Below are positions 41,283-52,557 of a stretch of 64,000 nt of DNA, one piece after another; position 1 is the stretch's first letter, and each line of letters begins with the position of its first letter. The stretch is from an uncultured Bacteroidota bacterium. Lineage in GTDB: Bacteria > Bacteroidota > Bacteroidia > Chitinophagales > Chitinophagaceae. A program made the translations under genes and the position numbers. The stretch is taken from positions 74,401-138,400 of the forward strand of contig CAIKZP010000031.1 of the NCBI GenBank assembly GCA_903831935.1, written 5' to 3'. The notes under the pieces were generated by a model. The model saw only the letters and a program-made list of their open reading frames with translations. It had not been told where the DNA came from and did no database searches.

Positions 41283-42545
41283 TTAAAAACTACCCTGGGT
41301 AAGCCATCCAAGCAGTAAACAGCCAATAACAATATAAGGTGCTGGAATGCGATTTGTTCTAAGCAGTAAAAAAGTGGCTGCCACAATAAAAACATCGGCA
41401 AAAGCAATTGACTCTCCATTAAACAGGGCAAATAGAAAATTATCTTTAATTAAATAAAAGGTTGCGCCAGTCATAATACCCACTACTGCCGCATTAATGC
41501 CTTCTAAGGATCGATAAATAACTGCATATTTTTTAAGATTATGCCATACTGGAAAAAAGAATAATACCAACAAAACACTGGGTAAAAAAATAGCAATGGT
41601 TCCAATAACGCATCCTAGTATTTGATGGGCAAATCCGGCATCGCGCATTACCATTCCGCCTGCAAAAGAGCCAATAGAAAAAACCGGACCAGGAATTGCT
41701 CTAACCATACCTGAGCCAGTTAAAAAATCTGCCTTATTCATTTGCAATACATCGCGCTTAGAATTTTGCACCACTTTGGTATTTGGACGAGTTACATATT
41801 GTTCGTACATCAGCGGCATTAATACATCGCCTCCACCAAAAACTAGGCTACCAAAACGATAGGCATTTTCAAATAAGTTAATGGACTTTCTGTTTTGCCA
41901 GTTTTTACGCGTAGCTGTTTCAGACAAATAACCCGCAATACCAAAAACGGCCAGAAAAATTAAAATATTTCCCCACTTGATTTTTTTTGGTGGGATGCCT
42001 TTTTGAGGGTGGCGTCGGTCACTAAAATTGGTAATAATTCCTGCAACCAAAATCAAGCCCGGAAAAATCCAAGGTGTTTTGAACGCTAAGAAAGTAGCCA
42101 CCGTAGCTAGTGCCATAATAACCCGAGTAATAGTATTGTGTACGGCAATGCCAAATATTCTAAAAGTTGAATAGGCAATAAATCCAATAGCCATGGGCTG
42201 AATGAATTTAAAAACACCTAATTGCGCATTATTTATACTCAAATAATTCAATAAAAAAGAAAGTCCACCCATTATGGTACTGGCAGGTAATATCCAAATT
42301 AATAGGGTTAACAAGGCTAGTGGAATACCGCCTCTTTTGTAACCAATTAATGTTAAGGTTTGGGTAGACGAAGCGCCTGGTAATAATTGGCAAAACCCAT
42401 TGTATTCAATTAATTCAAGTTCAGTAAGGTCTTTGCGTCGGTGCACAAAGGTTTTCATCATCATTCCCATATGACCCTGCGGACCACCAAATGCGGTAAT
42501 GCTATGCCAAAAAACAGCCCGTAAAAAAGGGATATGACGAAACAT
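41283..42545 (-). CDS. chrA: Chromate efflux transporter (two-domain CHR family)
   Basis: [67 protein letters not shown]; second half [19 protein letters not shown]. Confidence 0.9.
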   Translation of the reverse strand: MFRHIPFLRAVFWHSITAFGGPQGHMGMMMKTFVHRRKDLTELELIEYNGFCQLLPGASSTQTLTLIGYKRGGIPLALLTLLIWILPASTIMGGLSFLLNYLSINNAQLGVFKFIQPMAIGFIAYSTFRIFGIAVHNTITRVIMALATVATFLAFKTPWIFPGLILVAGIITNFSDRRHPQKGIPPKKIKWGNILIFLAVFGIAGYLSETATRKNWQNRKSINLFENAYRFGSLVFGGGDVLMPLMYEQYVTRPNTKVVQNSKRDVLQMNKADFLTGSGMVRAIPGPVFSIGSFAGGMVMRDAGFAHQILGCVIGTIAIFLPSVLLVLFFFPVWHNLKKYAVIYRSLEGINAAVVGIMTGATFYLIKDNFLFALFNGESIAFADVFIVAATFLLLRTNRIPAPYIVIGCLLLGWLTQGSF

Positions 42546-42552
42546 GTAACTG

Positions 42553-43548
42553 CTATTTTTTTAATCCAATTTCTCTTAAACGCTCGTCTAAATAATCACC
42601 CGCAGTAATATCTTCATAAGCCTTAGGATGTGCTGCATCAATGCAACTATCTAAACATGCCAAACTCATTTCGCTTCGAGGATGTAAAAAAAATGGCATT
42701 GAAAACCTACTGGTATGCCATAAGTCACGAGATGGATTTACTACACGATGAGTGGTGCTACAAAGTTTGTTATTGGTTAATCGCTGAAGCATATCTCCTA
42801 CATTCACCACAATTTGGTCTGGTAAAGAAGTTACATTCAACCACTCGCCTTGCTTGGTAAGTATTTGTAAACCATCTGCCGATGCGCCAACTAATAAAGT
42901 AATTAAGTTGATGTCTTCGTGTTGTTCTGCACGAATAGCCGATTTTGGCTCGCTAGTAATGGGTGGATAATGGATACAACGTAAAATGGAATTTCCATTA
43001 TGTATATGTGGGGTAAAATAATTTTCATTCAAGCCCAAATAACTAGCAATGGCTGCTAATAAAGCGGAGCCTGCTGTTTCAAAATGTTTGTAGGCATTAA
43101 ATATGGTTTCATTAAAAATAGGAATCTCAGCAATTTTTACATTTTCTGGATAACTCTCTTTAATTAGATCGGCATCTTCAACCGTTTGTCCATATTGAAA
43201 AAACTCTTTTAAATCTGGGGCTTCACTGCCTTTTGCATGTTCACGTCCAAAACTAGTATAACCACGTTGTCCGGCTAATCCAGCAATTTCGTAGTGTAGC
43301 TTTTTTTCTAAGGGCAACGAAAAAAATTGTTGCACATATTCGTATTGTGCTGCAATTAATGCATCGGGAATTCCATGGTTTTTTACTGCAACAAAGCCAA
43401 CTGTTTCATAGGCATTCCCTAAAGACTGAATAAAATCGGCTTTCTGTTCTGGACTGCCACTTACAAAAGCGGCTAAATCAACTACTGGTATTGCCATAGC
43501 AAGAATATTAAAATAATACAGACCATTTTTAATCACACTAAAATACAA
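42553..43548 (-). CDS. Isopenicillin N synthase family 2OG-Fe(II) dioxygenase
   Basis: [49 protein letters not shown]. Confidence 0.92.
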   Translation of the reverse strand: MYFSVIKNGLYYFNILAMAIPVVDLAAFVSGSPEQKADFIQSLGNAYETVGFVAVKNHGIPDALIAAQYEYVQQFFSLPLEKKLHYEIAGLAGQRGYTSFGREHAKGSEAPDLKEFFQYGQTVEDADLIKESYPENVKIAEIPIFNETIFNAYKHFETAGSALLAAIASYLGLNENYFTPHIHNGNSILRCIHYPPITSEPKSAIRAEQHEDINLITLLVGASADGLQILTKQGEWLNVTSLPDQIVVNVGDMLQRLTNNKLCSTTHRVVNPSRDLWHTSRFSMPFFLHPRSEMSLACLDSCIDAAHPKAYEDITAGDYLDERLREIGLKK

Positions 43549-43601
43549 AAGAAGATGCAGATACGCATTAATGAAAAGTTCTTATATAGAATTTAATAAA
43601 T

Positions 43602-44678
43602 ATGGTAGATTTTTTAGACCTTTATTGCATGAAGCAGCATCGTATTTTATATCTATTTGTATTAAGTACCCTAGTATTTAGTTGTAGTACTCAAAAGCAA
43701 TCTTTCTCATCAAATGAAGCCTATCAATTCAAAGCATTGAACAACGGCCAACCAGATTATAGCGATTTGCATTATTGGGCAGCCCATCCTTATAAAAAAG
43801 ACCCTTCGGATAGTGTTCCTAAACCACTGTTAGCCAATTACCAAAAAGACTCAGCGGTAGATATTTTTTTCGTTTACCCTACTACTTATACCGATGAAGC
43901 AAAAACAATGGGCTGGAATGCATTAATTGATGATGCAGCTGTAAATGCAAAAACAGATTATAGCCCCATTCTTTTTCAGGCCAGTGTTTTCAATGCAGCA
44001 GGAAGGGTTTTTGCACCTAGGTACCGACAAGCACATTTATCTGCCTATTATGCAAAAACCGCTCAAGACAGTACCGATGCAATTGCCGCTTTTGAATTGG
44101 CATATCAAGATGTAAAAACTGCATTTGAATATTATTTAGCACATTACAATGCAGGAAGGCCTATTATCATAGCATCTCATAGCCAAGGAAGTACGCATAC
44201 CAAAAGATTGCTCAAAGAGTTTTTTGATAACAAGCCACTCTATTCAAAACTAGTAACTGCATATGTTATAGGAATGCCTGTTCCAACAAATTTATATACG
44301 GCTATTCCTAGTTGCAGTTTGCCTAATCAAATAGGATGTGTTTGTAGTTGGCGCACTTACCAACAAAACTATATTCCAGAAGCCATTACCCAAGAAGCAA
44401 ACAAGGCCATTGTTACCAACCCACTCAGCTGGGGTGCTACTAAAACCCATGTAGACCGAAAAGATAACAAGGGTGGTATTTTACTAAAATTCAATAGTTT
44501 GGTAAAACATGTTGCAGATGCAACCATCAGCGATGGGGTACTTTGGACGGTAAAACCACATTTTTTTGGCAATATTTTTTATACCACCAAGAACTACCAT
44601 ATTGCAGATTACAACCTTTATTACCTGAGTATTAGGGAAAATGCCCAAACCCGTATTAATGCCTATTTAAAAAAATAG
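43602..44678 (+). CDS. DUF3089 domain-containing lipoprotein (alpha/beta hydrolase fold); probable start ATG 43629
   Basis: Lipobox LVFSCST; DIFFVYPTTYTD; IIASHSQGSTHTKRLL nucleophile elbow. Confidence 0.85.
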   Translation: MVDFLDLYCMKQHRILYLFVLSTLVFSCSTQKQSFSSNEAYQFKALNNGQPDYSDLHYWAAHPYKKDPSDSVPKPLLANYQKDSAVDIFFVYPTTYTDEAKTMGWNALIDDAAVNAKTDYSPILFQASVFNAAGRVFAPRYRQAHLSAYYAKTAQDSTDAIAAFELAYQDVKTAFEYYLAHYNAGRPIIIASHSQGSTHTKRLLKEFFDNKPLYSKLVTAYVIGMPVPTNLYTAIPSCSLPNQIGCVCSWRTYQQNYIPEAITQEANKAIVTNPLSWGATKTHVDRKDNKGGILLKFNSLVKHVADATISDGVLWTVKPHFFGNIFYTTKNYHIADYNLYYLSIRENAQTRINAYLKK

Positions 44679-44828
44679 ACCCCATTCTAAAGAACAGGGC
44701 CTAAATGGTTTCACAGTAGGAAATTGGATATTACTGCACAGACTACACAAAAAAAGTCTGCTAATTAATTGACAATAGATTAAACGGTTCTGCTGCATTT
44801 CCTGGAAAAAAAAATAGAATTAGAACAA

Positions 44829-44874
44829 AAAAACCTGCGGAACCTCCCAAAACAAGGGTAATTCGCAGGTTTTT
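44829..44874. terminator. Bidirectional terminator between DUF3089 gene and recQ
   Basis: AAAAACCTGCG (44829-44839) / CGCAGGTTTTT (44864-44874), A tract before and T tract after. Confidence 0.8.
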
Positions 44875-44892
44875 GTATGTTACTAATTAGTT

Positions 44893-47190
44893 TTAGTTAC
44901 CGTAAACACTTAAAAATTTAATTCGCATAATTTTTAATTGTTCCCAACTATAGTCATTATCGCTGAGCTCTTGACGGGCCACATCTAAAGAAGAGGTTTG
45001 GCAACTTTTAAAATAGTCTATAATATCTATCTGATCGTCTTCATCGAGCCATTCGTCAATGGCATAATCTAAATTTAAACGGGTGCCACTTGCAGCAATG
45101 GTTTCCATTTCTTCTAGTAGTTCGTCGAGCTTTAGACTTTTGTTTTTTGCAATGGTTTCTAAAGGAATTTTTTTGTCTACGTTTTGTATGATATAGATTT
45201 TATTATTCCCTTTATTAGCCACACTGCGCATTACAAAATCATCGGGTTTTTCTATTTCATTCTCTACCACATATTTGGCAATAACTTCAACAAATGGCTT
45301 GCCATATTTTAAAGATTTTCCCTTGCTTACACCCTGACATTTTTCTAATTCTTCTAAAGTAGTTGGATACAAAGTAGCCATATCCTGTAAAGAATTTTCT
45401 AAGAAAATTACAAATGGAGGAAGGCTTTTTTTCTTGGCTTCTGTTTGGCGAAGGTCTTTCAACATTTCAAATAACTTGTCGTCGGCAGCAGCCCCTGTTT
45501 GAGAAGCATTTTCTCCCTCATCATCATCGGCATTGGCTTCTTCGAACAAATTATTCAACACTATTTTAAAGGAACTTGGTTTCTTTAAAAATTGCTCGCC
45601 TTTTTCAGTAATTTTTAATAAGCCATATTCCTCAATATCTTTTCTTATTAAATTCTCCAATAACATTTGTCTGATTAAACTGCTCCATAAATGGTATTCT
45701 TTATCGTTACCAACTCCAAAAACAGGAAGGCTATCGTGGCGGAACATACTTATTTGTGGAGTGAGTTTACCCATCACTACATTCACAACATAATCGGTAA
45801 CAAATCTTTCGTCTAAAGCAACAACTGTTTTAAGAATATTTACTACATCGTCTTTTGCTTCAATTCGCTCTTTTGGATTTAAACAATTATCGCAATTGCC
45901 GCAGTTTTTTGTTTCCCAATCTTCTCCAAAATAGTGCAATAACACTTTTCTTCTACACACCGCAGATTCAGCGTAGGCAACCGTTTCGTCAATTAACTGT
46001 GCGCCAACTTCTCTTTCACTTAAAGGTTTGTCTCGCAAAAAATGTTCTAGTTTAGATACATCTTTGTGCGAATAATATAATACACACAAACCTTCCATAC
46101 CATCACGTCCAGCCCTACCCGTTTCTTGGTAATAATTTTCAATTGATTTTGGAATATTAAAGTGAACAACAAACCGAATATCTGGTTTGTCTATTCCCAT
46201 TCCAAAAGCAATTGTTGCAACAATTACTTGTACGTCTTCGTTCAAAAATTGGTCTTGCCTTTCTGCGCGTAATTTTTGATCGAGCCCTGCGTGATAAGCA
46301 ACTGCTTTAATATTATTTGCCACCAATAACTCGGCCAATTCTTCGGTAGTTTTTCTATTTAGTGTATAAATAATACCGCTCTTTCCTTTATGCCCACTAA
46401 TAAACTTAACGATACTTTTTACCGTTTGGTCTTTTTTAATTTTGGGTTGAATTTCGTAGTATAAATTGCTGCGATTAAAAGAAGAAATATAAATATGTGG
46501 CTTTCTTAGTCCTAGATTTTTTACTATATCACTTTGTACTTTTGGTGTTGCAGTTGCAGTTAATGCAATCACAGGAATGTCTGGATTAATAATTTCCATC
46601 ATCTCTCGCAAACGACGATACTCTGGTCTAAAATCATGCCCCCATTCCGATATACAATGCGCTTCATCTACCGCAAAAAAAGATATTTTAAGGTCGCTAA
46701 AATATTCTAGATTTTCTTGTTTGGTAAGTGTTTCAGGAGCTACATATAATAACTTGGTCATGCCAGCTGTTAAATCGTCTTTTACGGCTTTAATTTGACC
46801 TTTATTTAATGAGGAATTTAAGAAATGTGCTACATCGTCTTTTTCACTATATCCCCTTACTAAGTCTACTTGGTTTTTCATTAACGCAATCAAAGGCGAT
46901 ACAATAATGGCGCAACCCTCCATCATCATAGCAGGCAATTGGTAGCAAAGACTTTTACCACCACCAGTTGGCATGATAACAAAAGTATCCTGACCATTCA
47001 AAAGGCTATTAATTGCTTTTTCTTGGGTACCCTTAAACTCTCTAAAACCAAAATATTTTTCAAGGCCGGCATGAATATCATAATGATGTTCTGTAGTAAT
47101 AGTTGCCGTGTTGTCTTTTCTAGGAGAACTTCGCTTATTTATTATTTTGCTTGCAGGTTTTGCAGTTGTTTTTTTTATTGTTGTGGCCAT
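44893..47190 (-). CDS. recQ: ATP-dependent DNA helicase RecQ
   Basis: MPTGGGKSLCYQLPAMM, DEAHCISEWGHDFRPEY, QETGRAGRDG, Zn-binding CRRKVLLHYFGE...CGNCDNC, HRDC-like C-terminus. Confidence 0.97.
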   Translation of the reverse strand: MATTIKKTTAKPASKIINKRSSPRKDNTATITTEHHYDIHAGLEKYFGFREFKGTQEKAINSLLNGQDTFVIMPTGGGKSLCYQLPAMMMEGCAIIVSPLIALMKNQVDLVRGYSEKDDVAHFLNSSLNKGQIKAVKDDLTAGMTKLLYVAPETLTKQENLEYFSDLKISFFAVDEAHCISEWGHDFRPEYRRLREMMEIINPDIPVIALTATATPKVQSDIVKNLGLRKPHIYISSFNRSNLYYEIQPKIKKDQTVKSIVKFISGHKGKSGIIYTLNRKTTEELAELLVANNIKAVAYHAGLDQKLRAERQDQFLNEDVQVIVATIAFGMGIDKPDIRFVVHFNIPKSIENYYQETGRAGRDGMEGLCVLYYSHKDVSKLEHFLRDKPLSEREVGAQLIDETVAYAESAVCRRKVLLHYFGEDWETKNCGNCDNCLNPKERIEAKDDVVNILKTVVALDERFVTDYVVNVVMGKLTPQISMFRHDSLPVFGVGNDKEYHLWSSLIRQMLLENLIRKDIEEYGLLKITEKGEQFLKKPSSFKIVLNNLFEEANADDDEGENASQTGAAADDKLFEMLKDLRQTEAKKKSLPPFVIFLENSLQDMATLYPTTLEELEKCQGVSKGKSLKYGKPFVEVIAKYVVENEIEKPDDFVMRSVANKGNNKIYIIQNVDKKIPLETIAKNKSLKLDELLEEMETIAASGTRLNLDYAIDEWLDEDDQIDIIDYFKSCQTSSLDVARQELSDNDYSWEQLKIMRIKFLSVYGN

Positions 47191-47406
47191 TTATCAAAGT
47201 CAATTTTCCATCCCATTATTAGGAATCTACATTACTAAAAGTTAAAACATTTTTTTTGAATCCCCCATTTAAATTGATAATCGGTTTACAATGCTGTAAA
47301 ATGATCGTTCCCTTAAGCATAGCCATTGCTATTTTTAAGAAAAATAGGCTTACGAAGTTAACGAACTGCAGTTTGAATTAAAAGTTTAAGCTGTTAAAGT
47401 TTACAT

Positions 47407-48378
47407 TTGCATTGTATGAATCAATCAATACAAAAAACAGCCCTTCGAACCATTGAATTGGAAGCTGCTTCAGTAGCTGGTTTGTTGGCTTTTATCAATG
47501 CCAATTTTGAAAAAGCAATCAATGTAATTCATGCATCAAAAGGCCGCTTAGTAATTAGTGGAATAGGGAAAAGCGCCATTGTTGCCCAAAAAATTGTTGC
47601 CACACTCAACTCTACTGGAACCCCTGCCTTATTTATGCATGCAGCAGATGCCATTCATGGCGATTTGGGCATGATACAAGAAGCAGATATTGTATTAATC
47701 ATCAGTAAGAGTGGCGAAAGCCCAGAGATTAAAGTATTGGTACCACTTATTAGAAATTTTGGCAATACATTAATTGCCATGGTGGGTAATATGGATAGTT
47801 TCTTGGCTAAAGAATCGGCCATTGTTTTAAATACCACAGTAAGTCAAGAAGCATGCCCTAATAATTTAGCCCCTACCAGTAGTACAACAGTTCAAATGGT
47901 AATGGGAGATGTAATAGCCGTTTGCTTGATGGAATTGAACGGTTTCAGCCAAAGAGATTTTGCCAAGTATCATCCGGGAGGAAATTTAGGCAAGCGACTA
48001 TATTTACGTGTTGGTGAATTAAGCAAACAGAATGCTAGCCCCAAAGTATTGGCCAGTGCAAGTTTGAAAGAAGTGATTGTAGAAATCACCCAAAAAAGAT
48101 TGGGTATTACTGCAGTAGTAAACGAACAAAATCAAATTATAGGCATTATTACCGATGGTGATTTGCGTAGAATGCTAGAGAAAAGTAGTTCGCTAGATCA
48201 AATTACCGCAAAAGATATTTTAACGCTTAATCCAAAAACAATTGGTGCCGATAATTTGGCGGTAGAAGCATTAGAAATTTTAAGAAATAACGATATTAGT
48301 GCATTACTAGTAGCAGATAACAATGAATACCTTGGGGTACTCCATTTACACGATTTAGTAAGAGAAGGAATCGTTTAG
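47407..48378 (+). CDS. kdsD: KpsF/GutQ family arabinose-5-phosphate isomerase; probable start ATG 47416
   Basis: SIS domain GRLVISGIGKSAIVAQKIVATLNSTGTPALFMHAADAIHGDLGMI plus two CBS domains. Confidence 0.95.
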   Translation: MHCMNQSIQKTALRTIELEAASVAGLLAFINANFEKAINVIHASKGRLVISGIGKSAIVAQKIVATLNSTGTPALFMHAADAIHGDLGMIQEADIVLIISKSGESPEIKVLVPLIRNFGNTLIAMVGNMDSFLAKESAIVLNTTVSQEACPNNLAPTSSTTVQMVMGDVIAVCLMELNGFSQRDFAKYHPGGNLGKRLYLRVGELSKQNASPKVLASASLKEVIVEITQKRLGITAVVNEQNQIIGIITDGDLRRMLEKSSSLDQITAKDILTLNPKTIGADNLAVEALEILRNNDISALLVADNNEYLGVLHLHDLVREGIV

Positions 48379-48460
48379 TTAAAACAATTTTTTGTTTATA
48401 GCTTTCGTTTTATATCTTGTAAAAATATTTAATACGATTATTATTATAACCCACTCTTGA

Positions 48461-49543
48461 ATGAATAAACATCACTATGTAGCCATAATGGCCGGCGGAA
48501 TTGGGAGTCGTTTTTGGCCAAAGAGTAGAACCAGCTATCCAAAGCAATTCTTAGACATTTTAAATACAGGAAAATCATTAATACAATGGACTTATGAGCG
48601 CTACGCCGCTTTTATTCCAAATGAAAATATTTTCATTGTTACTTCCGACGAATATGTGTCTATTGTTAAAGAACAATTACCGCTTTTACCGGCCGAAAAT
48701 ATTTTAGCAGAACCTAGCAGAAAAAATACAGCACCTTGTGTGGCGTATATCTCTTATAAATTACTGCAAAAAGATCCAGAAGCCAGTTTAATTGTAGCAC
48801 CTAGCGACCATATGATTCTAGACAATGAAGCGTTTAGAAACATTACCCAAAAAGCATTGGATTTTGTAACAGAACTGCCATCACTAGTAACACTTGGCAT
48901 CAAACCAACGCATCCAAATACCGGATATGGTTATATTCAACACGCACCTTCTACTACCACAGAAGGTATTTATAAAGTAAAAACATTTACCGAAAAACCC
49001 GATTTAGAATTGGCAAAAACCTTTATCTCTAGCGGTGATTTTTTATGGAATGCAGGCATCTTTGTTTGGCAAGTAAAAAATGTAATGAAAGCATTTGAAT
49101 TACACCAACCAGAAATGTTTGAACTATTCGATAACGAGAAAACACATTTTAATACCGCAAGCGAAAAAGAAGCGATCAATAGAATCTATCCACAATGCAC
49201 CAATGTGTCAATTGATTTTGCCATCATGGAAAAAGCAAACAATGTATTTGTAATTCCTTCTTCTTTTGGATGGAGTGATTTAGGAACTTGGAATAGTGCT
49301 TACGATAATTTAGAGAAAGACTATTTAGGAAATGCCGTGACTAGTGAAAATGTAATTGTAATTGATGCAACTAAATGCATGATTTCTGCAACCAACGACA
49401 AGCTTATTGTTGTACAAGGATTAGACGATTGCATTATTGTAGATACAAAAGATGTATTATTAATTTGTAAAAAAGACAAAGAGCAAGCTATTAAAGAATA
49501 CGTTGCAGAAGTGAAAAGGAATAAAGGTGATCGATACTTATAA
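48461..49543 (+). CDS. manC: Mannose-1-phosphate guanylyltransferase
   Basis: AIMAGGIGSRFWPKSRTSYPKQFLDIL, EKPDLELA, FLWNAGIFVW, SFGWSDLGTW. Confidence 0.95.
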   Translation: MNKHHYVAIMAGGIGSRFWPKSRTSYPKQFLDILNTGKSLIQWTYERYAAFIPNENIFIVTSDEYVSIVKEQLPLLPAENILAEPSRKNTAPCVAYISYKLLQKDPEASLIVAPSDHMILDNEAFRNITQKALDFVTELPSLVTLGIKPTHPNTGYGYIQHAPSTTTEGIYKVKTFTEKPDLELAKTFISSGDFLWNAGIFVWQVKNVMKAFELHQPEMFELFDNEKTHFNTASEKEAINRIYPQCTNVSIDFAIMEKANNVFVIPSSFGWSDLGTWNSAYDNLEKDYLGNAVTSENVIVIDATKCMISATNDKLIVVQGLDDCIIVDTKDVLLICKKDKEQAIKEYVAEVKRNKGDRYL

Positions 49544-49569
49544 AACAATCACACCATAAAGTAAACGAC

Positions 49570-50655
49570 TTGTATATGCCAGCAACAAGAACGGTAATTA
49601 CTGGAACAGGATCTTATATTCCGCCAATGGTAAAAACCAATGGCGATTTTATGAATGCTGAATTTTATGGCGAAGACCATCAACCATTATTAACACCTGC
49701 TGCTGAAATTGTAGAAAAATTTAAAGACATTACGGGTATTGAAGAACGTCGTTATGCAAATAATGAAATCAATTCTTCTGATATGGCATTTGAAGCGGCA
49801 AAGCTTGCTATTGCAGATGCAGGCATTGACCCAGAAACCATCGACCAAATTATATTTGCACACAATTTTGGCAATGTTTTAAAAGATACCATTCAAACAG
49901 ATGTATTGCCAGCATTGGCTTCTCGGGTAAAGCAACAACTAGGTATTCGCAATCCTGCTTGTGTGGCTTACGATATTTTATTTGGTTGCCCTGGTTGGAT
50001 TCAAGGTGTTATTCAAGGTCATGCATTTATTTTAGCAGGCATGGCAAAAAAATGTTTGGTTATTGGTTCCGAAACTTTAAGTAGGGTGATAGATGTTCAC
50101 GATAGAGATAGCATGATTTTTAGCGACGGTGCAGGTGCTTGTATTATAGAAGCGGTAGATGCCAATACTACCAATAGCGGTATATTATCAACCAGTGTAC
50201 AAAGCCATTGCATAGACGAAGCATTTTATTTACAGTTAGGCAAATCGAATTACCCCAATTCAGACCCTACTATTCGATACATGAAAATGAAAGGCAGAAA
50301 AGTATATGAGTACGCAATTAAAAACGTACCCATTGCAATGAAAGATTGTATTGAAAAAGCAGGCTTACAAGTGAGCGATGTAAAAAAGTTTTTCTTGCAC
50401 CAAGCCAATGAAAAAATGGATGAAGGATTTGTAAAAGCATTATACAAATTAGCGGGTAGCAAAGAAATTCCAAATAATATCATGCCCATGAGCATTCACC
50501 AATTAGGTAATAGTTCTGTTGCTACCATTCCTACTTTATATGATTTGGTTAAAAAAAATTTAATGGAAGGACACAGTATTTCAACTGGTGATATTGTAGT
50601 ATTTGCTTCGGTTGGTGCTGGTATGAATATCAATGCTATTTGTTACCGAGTATAG
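49570..50655 (+). CDS. 3-oxoacyl-ACP synthase III family protein (FabH-like)
   Basis: Cys-His-Asn triad contexts: DILFGCPGWIQG, FFLHQANEKMDEG, SIHQLGNSSVATIPTLYDL. Confidence 0.92.
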   Translation: MYMPATRTVITGTGSYIPPMVKTNGDFMNAEFYGEDHQPLLTPAAEIVEKFKDITGIEERRYANNEINSSDMAFEAAKLAIADAGIDPETIDQIIFAHNFGNVLKDTIQTDVLPALASRVKQQLGIRNPACVAYDILFGCPGWIQGVIQGHAFILAGMAKKCLVIGSETLSRVIDVHDRDSMIFSDGAGACIIEAVDANTTNSGILSTSVQSHCIDEAFYLQLGKSNYPNSDPTIRYMKMKGRKVYEYAIKNVPIAMKDCIEKAGLQVSDVKKFFLHQANEKMDEGFVKALYKLAGSKEIPNNIMPMSIHQLGNSSVATIPTLYDLVKKNLMEGHSISTGDIVVFASVGAGMNINAICYRV

Positions 50656-50709
50656 CATCAATACCATTTAATACAAGCGCTAGAATTGTATTCGCTAAAT
50701 ACTTTGCAA

Positions 50710-52557
50710 TTAATATCCCCTTACATTTTTCCCTTCCATATAATTTAGGAAAGCTTTGTTAACTACTCTATTACCACCTGGTGTTGGATAGTTTCCTGTA
50801 AAATACCAGTCGCCGGTATTGGTTGGGCAACTATCGTGTAAGTCTTCTATTGTTTGATAGATAACTTCCACAACTGTTGACACACCCGGAGGTGTAATCA
50901 ATTGTGCAATTTTAGCAGAAATTTCTTCGGGAGAAAATGGTTTGTAAATTAATCGAACTAGGTTTTCGGTATGTAGTTGATTACTATTTTGTAGTTCTTT
51001 TATTTTATCGGATACTTCTGTTAAAACATGCTCCATATTGCGCTCTTTTAATAAAGCGATGGCTGCGCGGAAAGCAATAAAATCACCCAGCTTACTCATA
51101 TCAATTCCATAACAATCTGGGTATCTAATTTGTGGGGCCGATGAAACAACAAGCACTTTTTTAGGTTCTAAACGCGATAACATTCTAATGATACTTTCTT
51201 TGAGGGTTGTACCGCGAACAATACTATCATCAATCACCACTAATGTGTCTTCGTTTCTGCGAACGGTTCCGTAAGTAATATCATACACGTGTTGTACCAT
51301 TTCATTCCGATTGGCATCTTCGGTAATAAATGTGCGTAGCTTCACGTCTTTGATGGCAATTTTTTCTTGGCGAATTTTTCTATTCACCATTTCTTCTAAT
51401 TTGTCGGGCGTAAAATCATTACCCCAACTTAAAATTCTTTCAACCTTAATTTTATTCAAATACTCTTCCATTCCTTTTACCAAGCCATAAAAAGCAACTT
51501 CAGCGGTATTGGGAATATAAGAAAATATGGTGTTTTTTAAATCGTAATTAATGTTGTCTAAAACAGTTTTGCTTAAATGATGCCCAAGTGCAATACGTTC
51601 CCGATAAATTTTTTCATCACTACCACGGCTAAAATAAATGCGCTCAAAACTACAAGCACGTCTTTGTTTGGGTTCTAGAATTTGTTCAATCTTATAGTTT
51701 CCGTTATCATCTACAATAATGGCAGCACCAGGCATGAGTTCCATTACTTCATTTTCACCAACATTAAAAGTGGTTCTAATAGCCGCTCTTTCACTTGCTG
51801 CAACAATCACTTCGTCATTAATATAATAATACGCAGGACGAATACCATGTGCATCACGCATTACAAAACTATAGCCGTTGCCAATTAAGCTACCAATGGT
51901 ATATCCGCCGTCAAATAATGGAGTTGCTTTTTTTAGTACACTTACAATATCTGCTGAATTAGGATGTAGGTTATCTTCTTCTGCTAAAAAATGGTGGATG
52001 ACCTCCATCATAGCAGCCAAATCACTTTGTTTTTGAAAATCACCTGGATTCATTTTAATGGCATCGAATAGCTCATCGGTATTGACTAAATTAAAATTAC
52101 CAGCAAGGGCAATGTTTTTGCCCGGCATTAAGTCTCTTTTAATAAAAGGATGACAAAATTCCAGATTGTTTTTGCCTTGGGTTCCATAACGCAAATGACC
52201 TAATAGCAACTCACCCAAAAAAGGCAAATGCCCTTTCATTAATCCAGGGTGCAGTTTAATATCAGTTTGGTGTTTTTCTAGCTCGGCAATTTCTTGACCT
52301 ACCCTAAAGAAAAGGTCGGCAATTGGCTGAGGCGCATTACTGCGCATTCTATATAAAAAAGGATTTCCAGGTTCAGTATTGAGTTTTACAGAGGCAAAAC
52401 CGGCTCCATCTTGGCCACGATTGTGCTGTTTTTCCATTAACAAGTAAAGTTTGGTTAGCCCATAGGTTACCGAACCATGCTGTTGCAAATAGTAGGAAAA
52501 AGGTTTTCTCAGGCGGATGTAGGCTAGCCCACATTCATGTTTGATTTCGTCGCTCAT
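50710..52557 (-). CDS. Amidophosphoribosyltransferase-like class II glutamine amidotransferase (long form)
   Basis: ECGLAYIRL N-terminal Ntn Cys; HNRGQDGAGFAS; LGHLRYGTQG; PRPP motif LVVIDDSIVRGTTLKESI. Confidence 0.92.
   Translation of the reverse strand: MSDEIKHECGLAYIRLRKPFSYYLQQHGSVTYGLTKLYLLMEKQHNRGQDGAGFASVKLNTEPGNPFLYRMRSNAPQPIADLFFRVGQEIAELEKHQTDIKLHPGLMKGHLPFLGELLLGHLRYGTQGKNNLEFCHPFIKRDLMPGKNIALAGNFNLVNTDELFDAIKMNPGDFQKQSDLAAMMEVIHHFLAEEDNLHPNSADIVSVLKKATPLFDGGYTIGSLIGNGYSFVMRDAHGIRPAYYYINDEVIVAASERAAIRTTFNVGENEVMELMPGAAIIVDDNGNYKIEQILEPKQRRACSFERIYFSRGSDEKIYRERIALGHHLSKTVLDNINYDLKNTIFSYIPNTAEVAFYGLVKGMEEYLNKIKVERILSWGNDFTPDKLEEMVNRKIRQEKIAIKDVKLRTFITEDANRNEMVQHVYDITYGTVRRNEDTLVVIDDSIVRGTTLKESIIRMLSRLEPKKVLVVSSAPQIRYPDCYGIDMSKLGDFIAFRAAIALLKERNMEHVLTEVSDKIKELQNSNQLHTENLVRLIYKPFSPEEISAKIAQLITPPGVSTVVEVIYQTIEDLHDSCPTNTGDWYFTGNYPTPGGNRVVNKAFLNYMEGKNVRGY

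Noticed and set aside
44679-44828. Intergenic region downstream of the DUF3089 gene, examined as a possible small RNA
   Set aside because: Only weak short stems (for example CAGACT/AGTCTG) and no clear promoter; the real signal is the terminator at 44829-44874.
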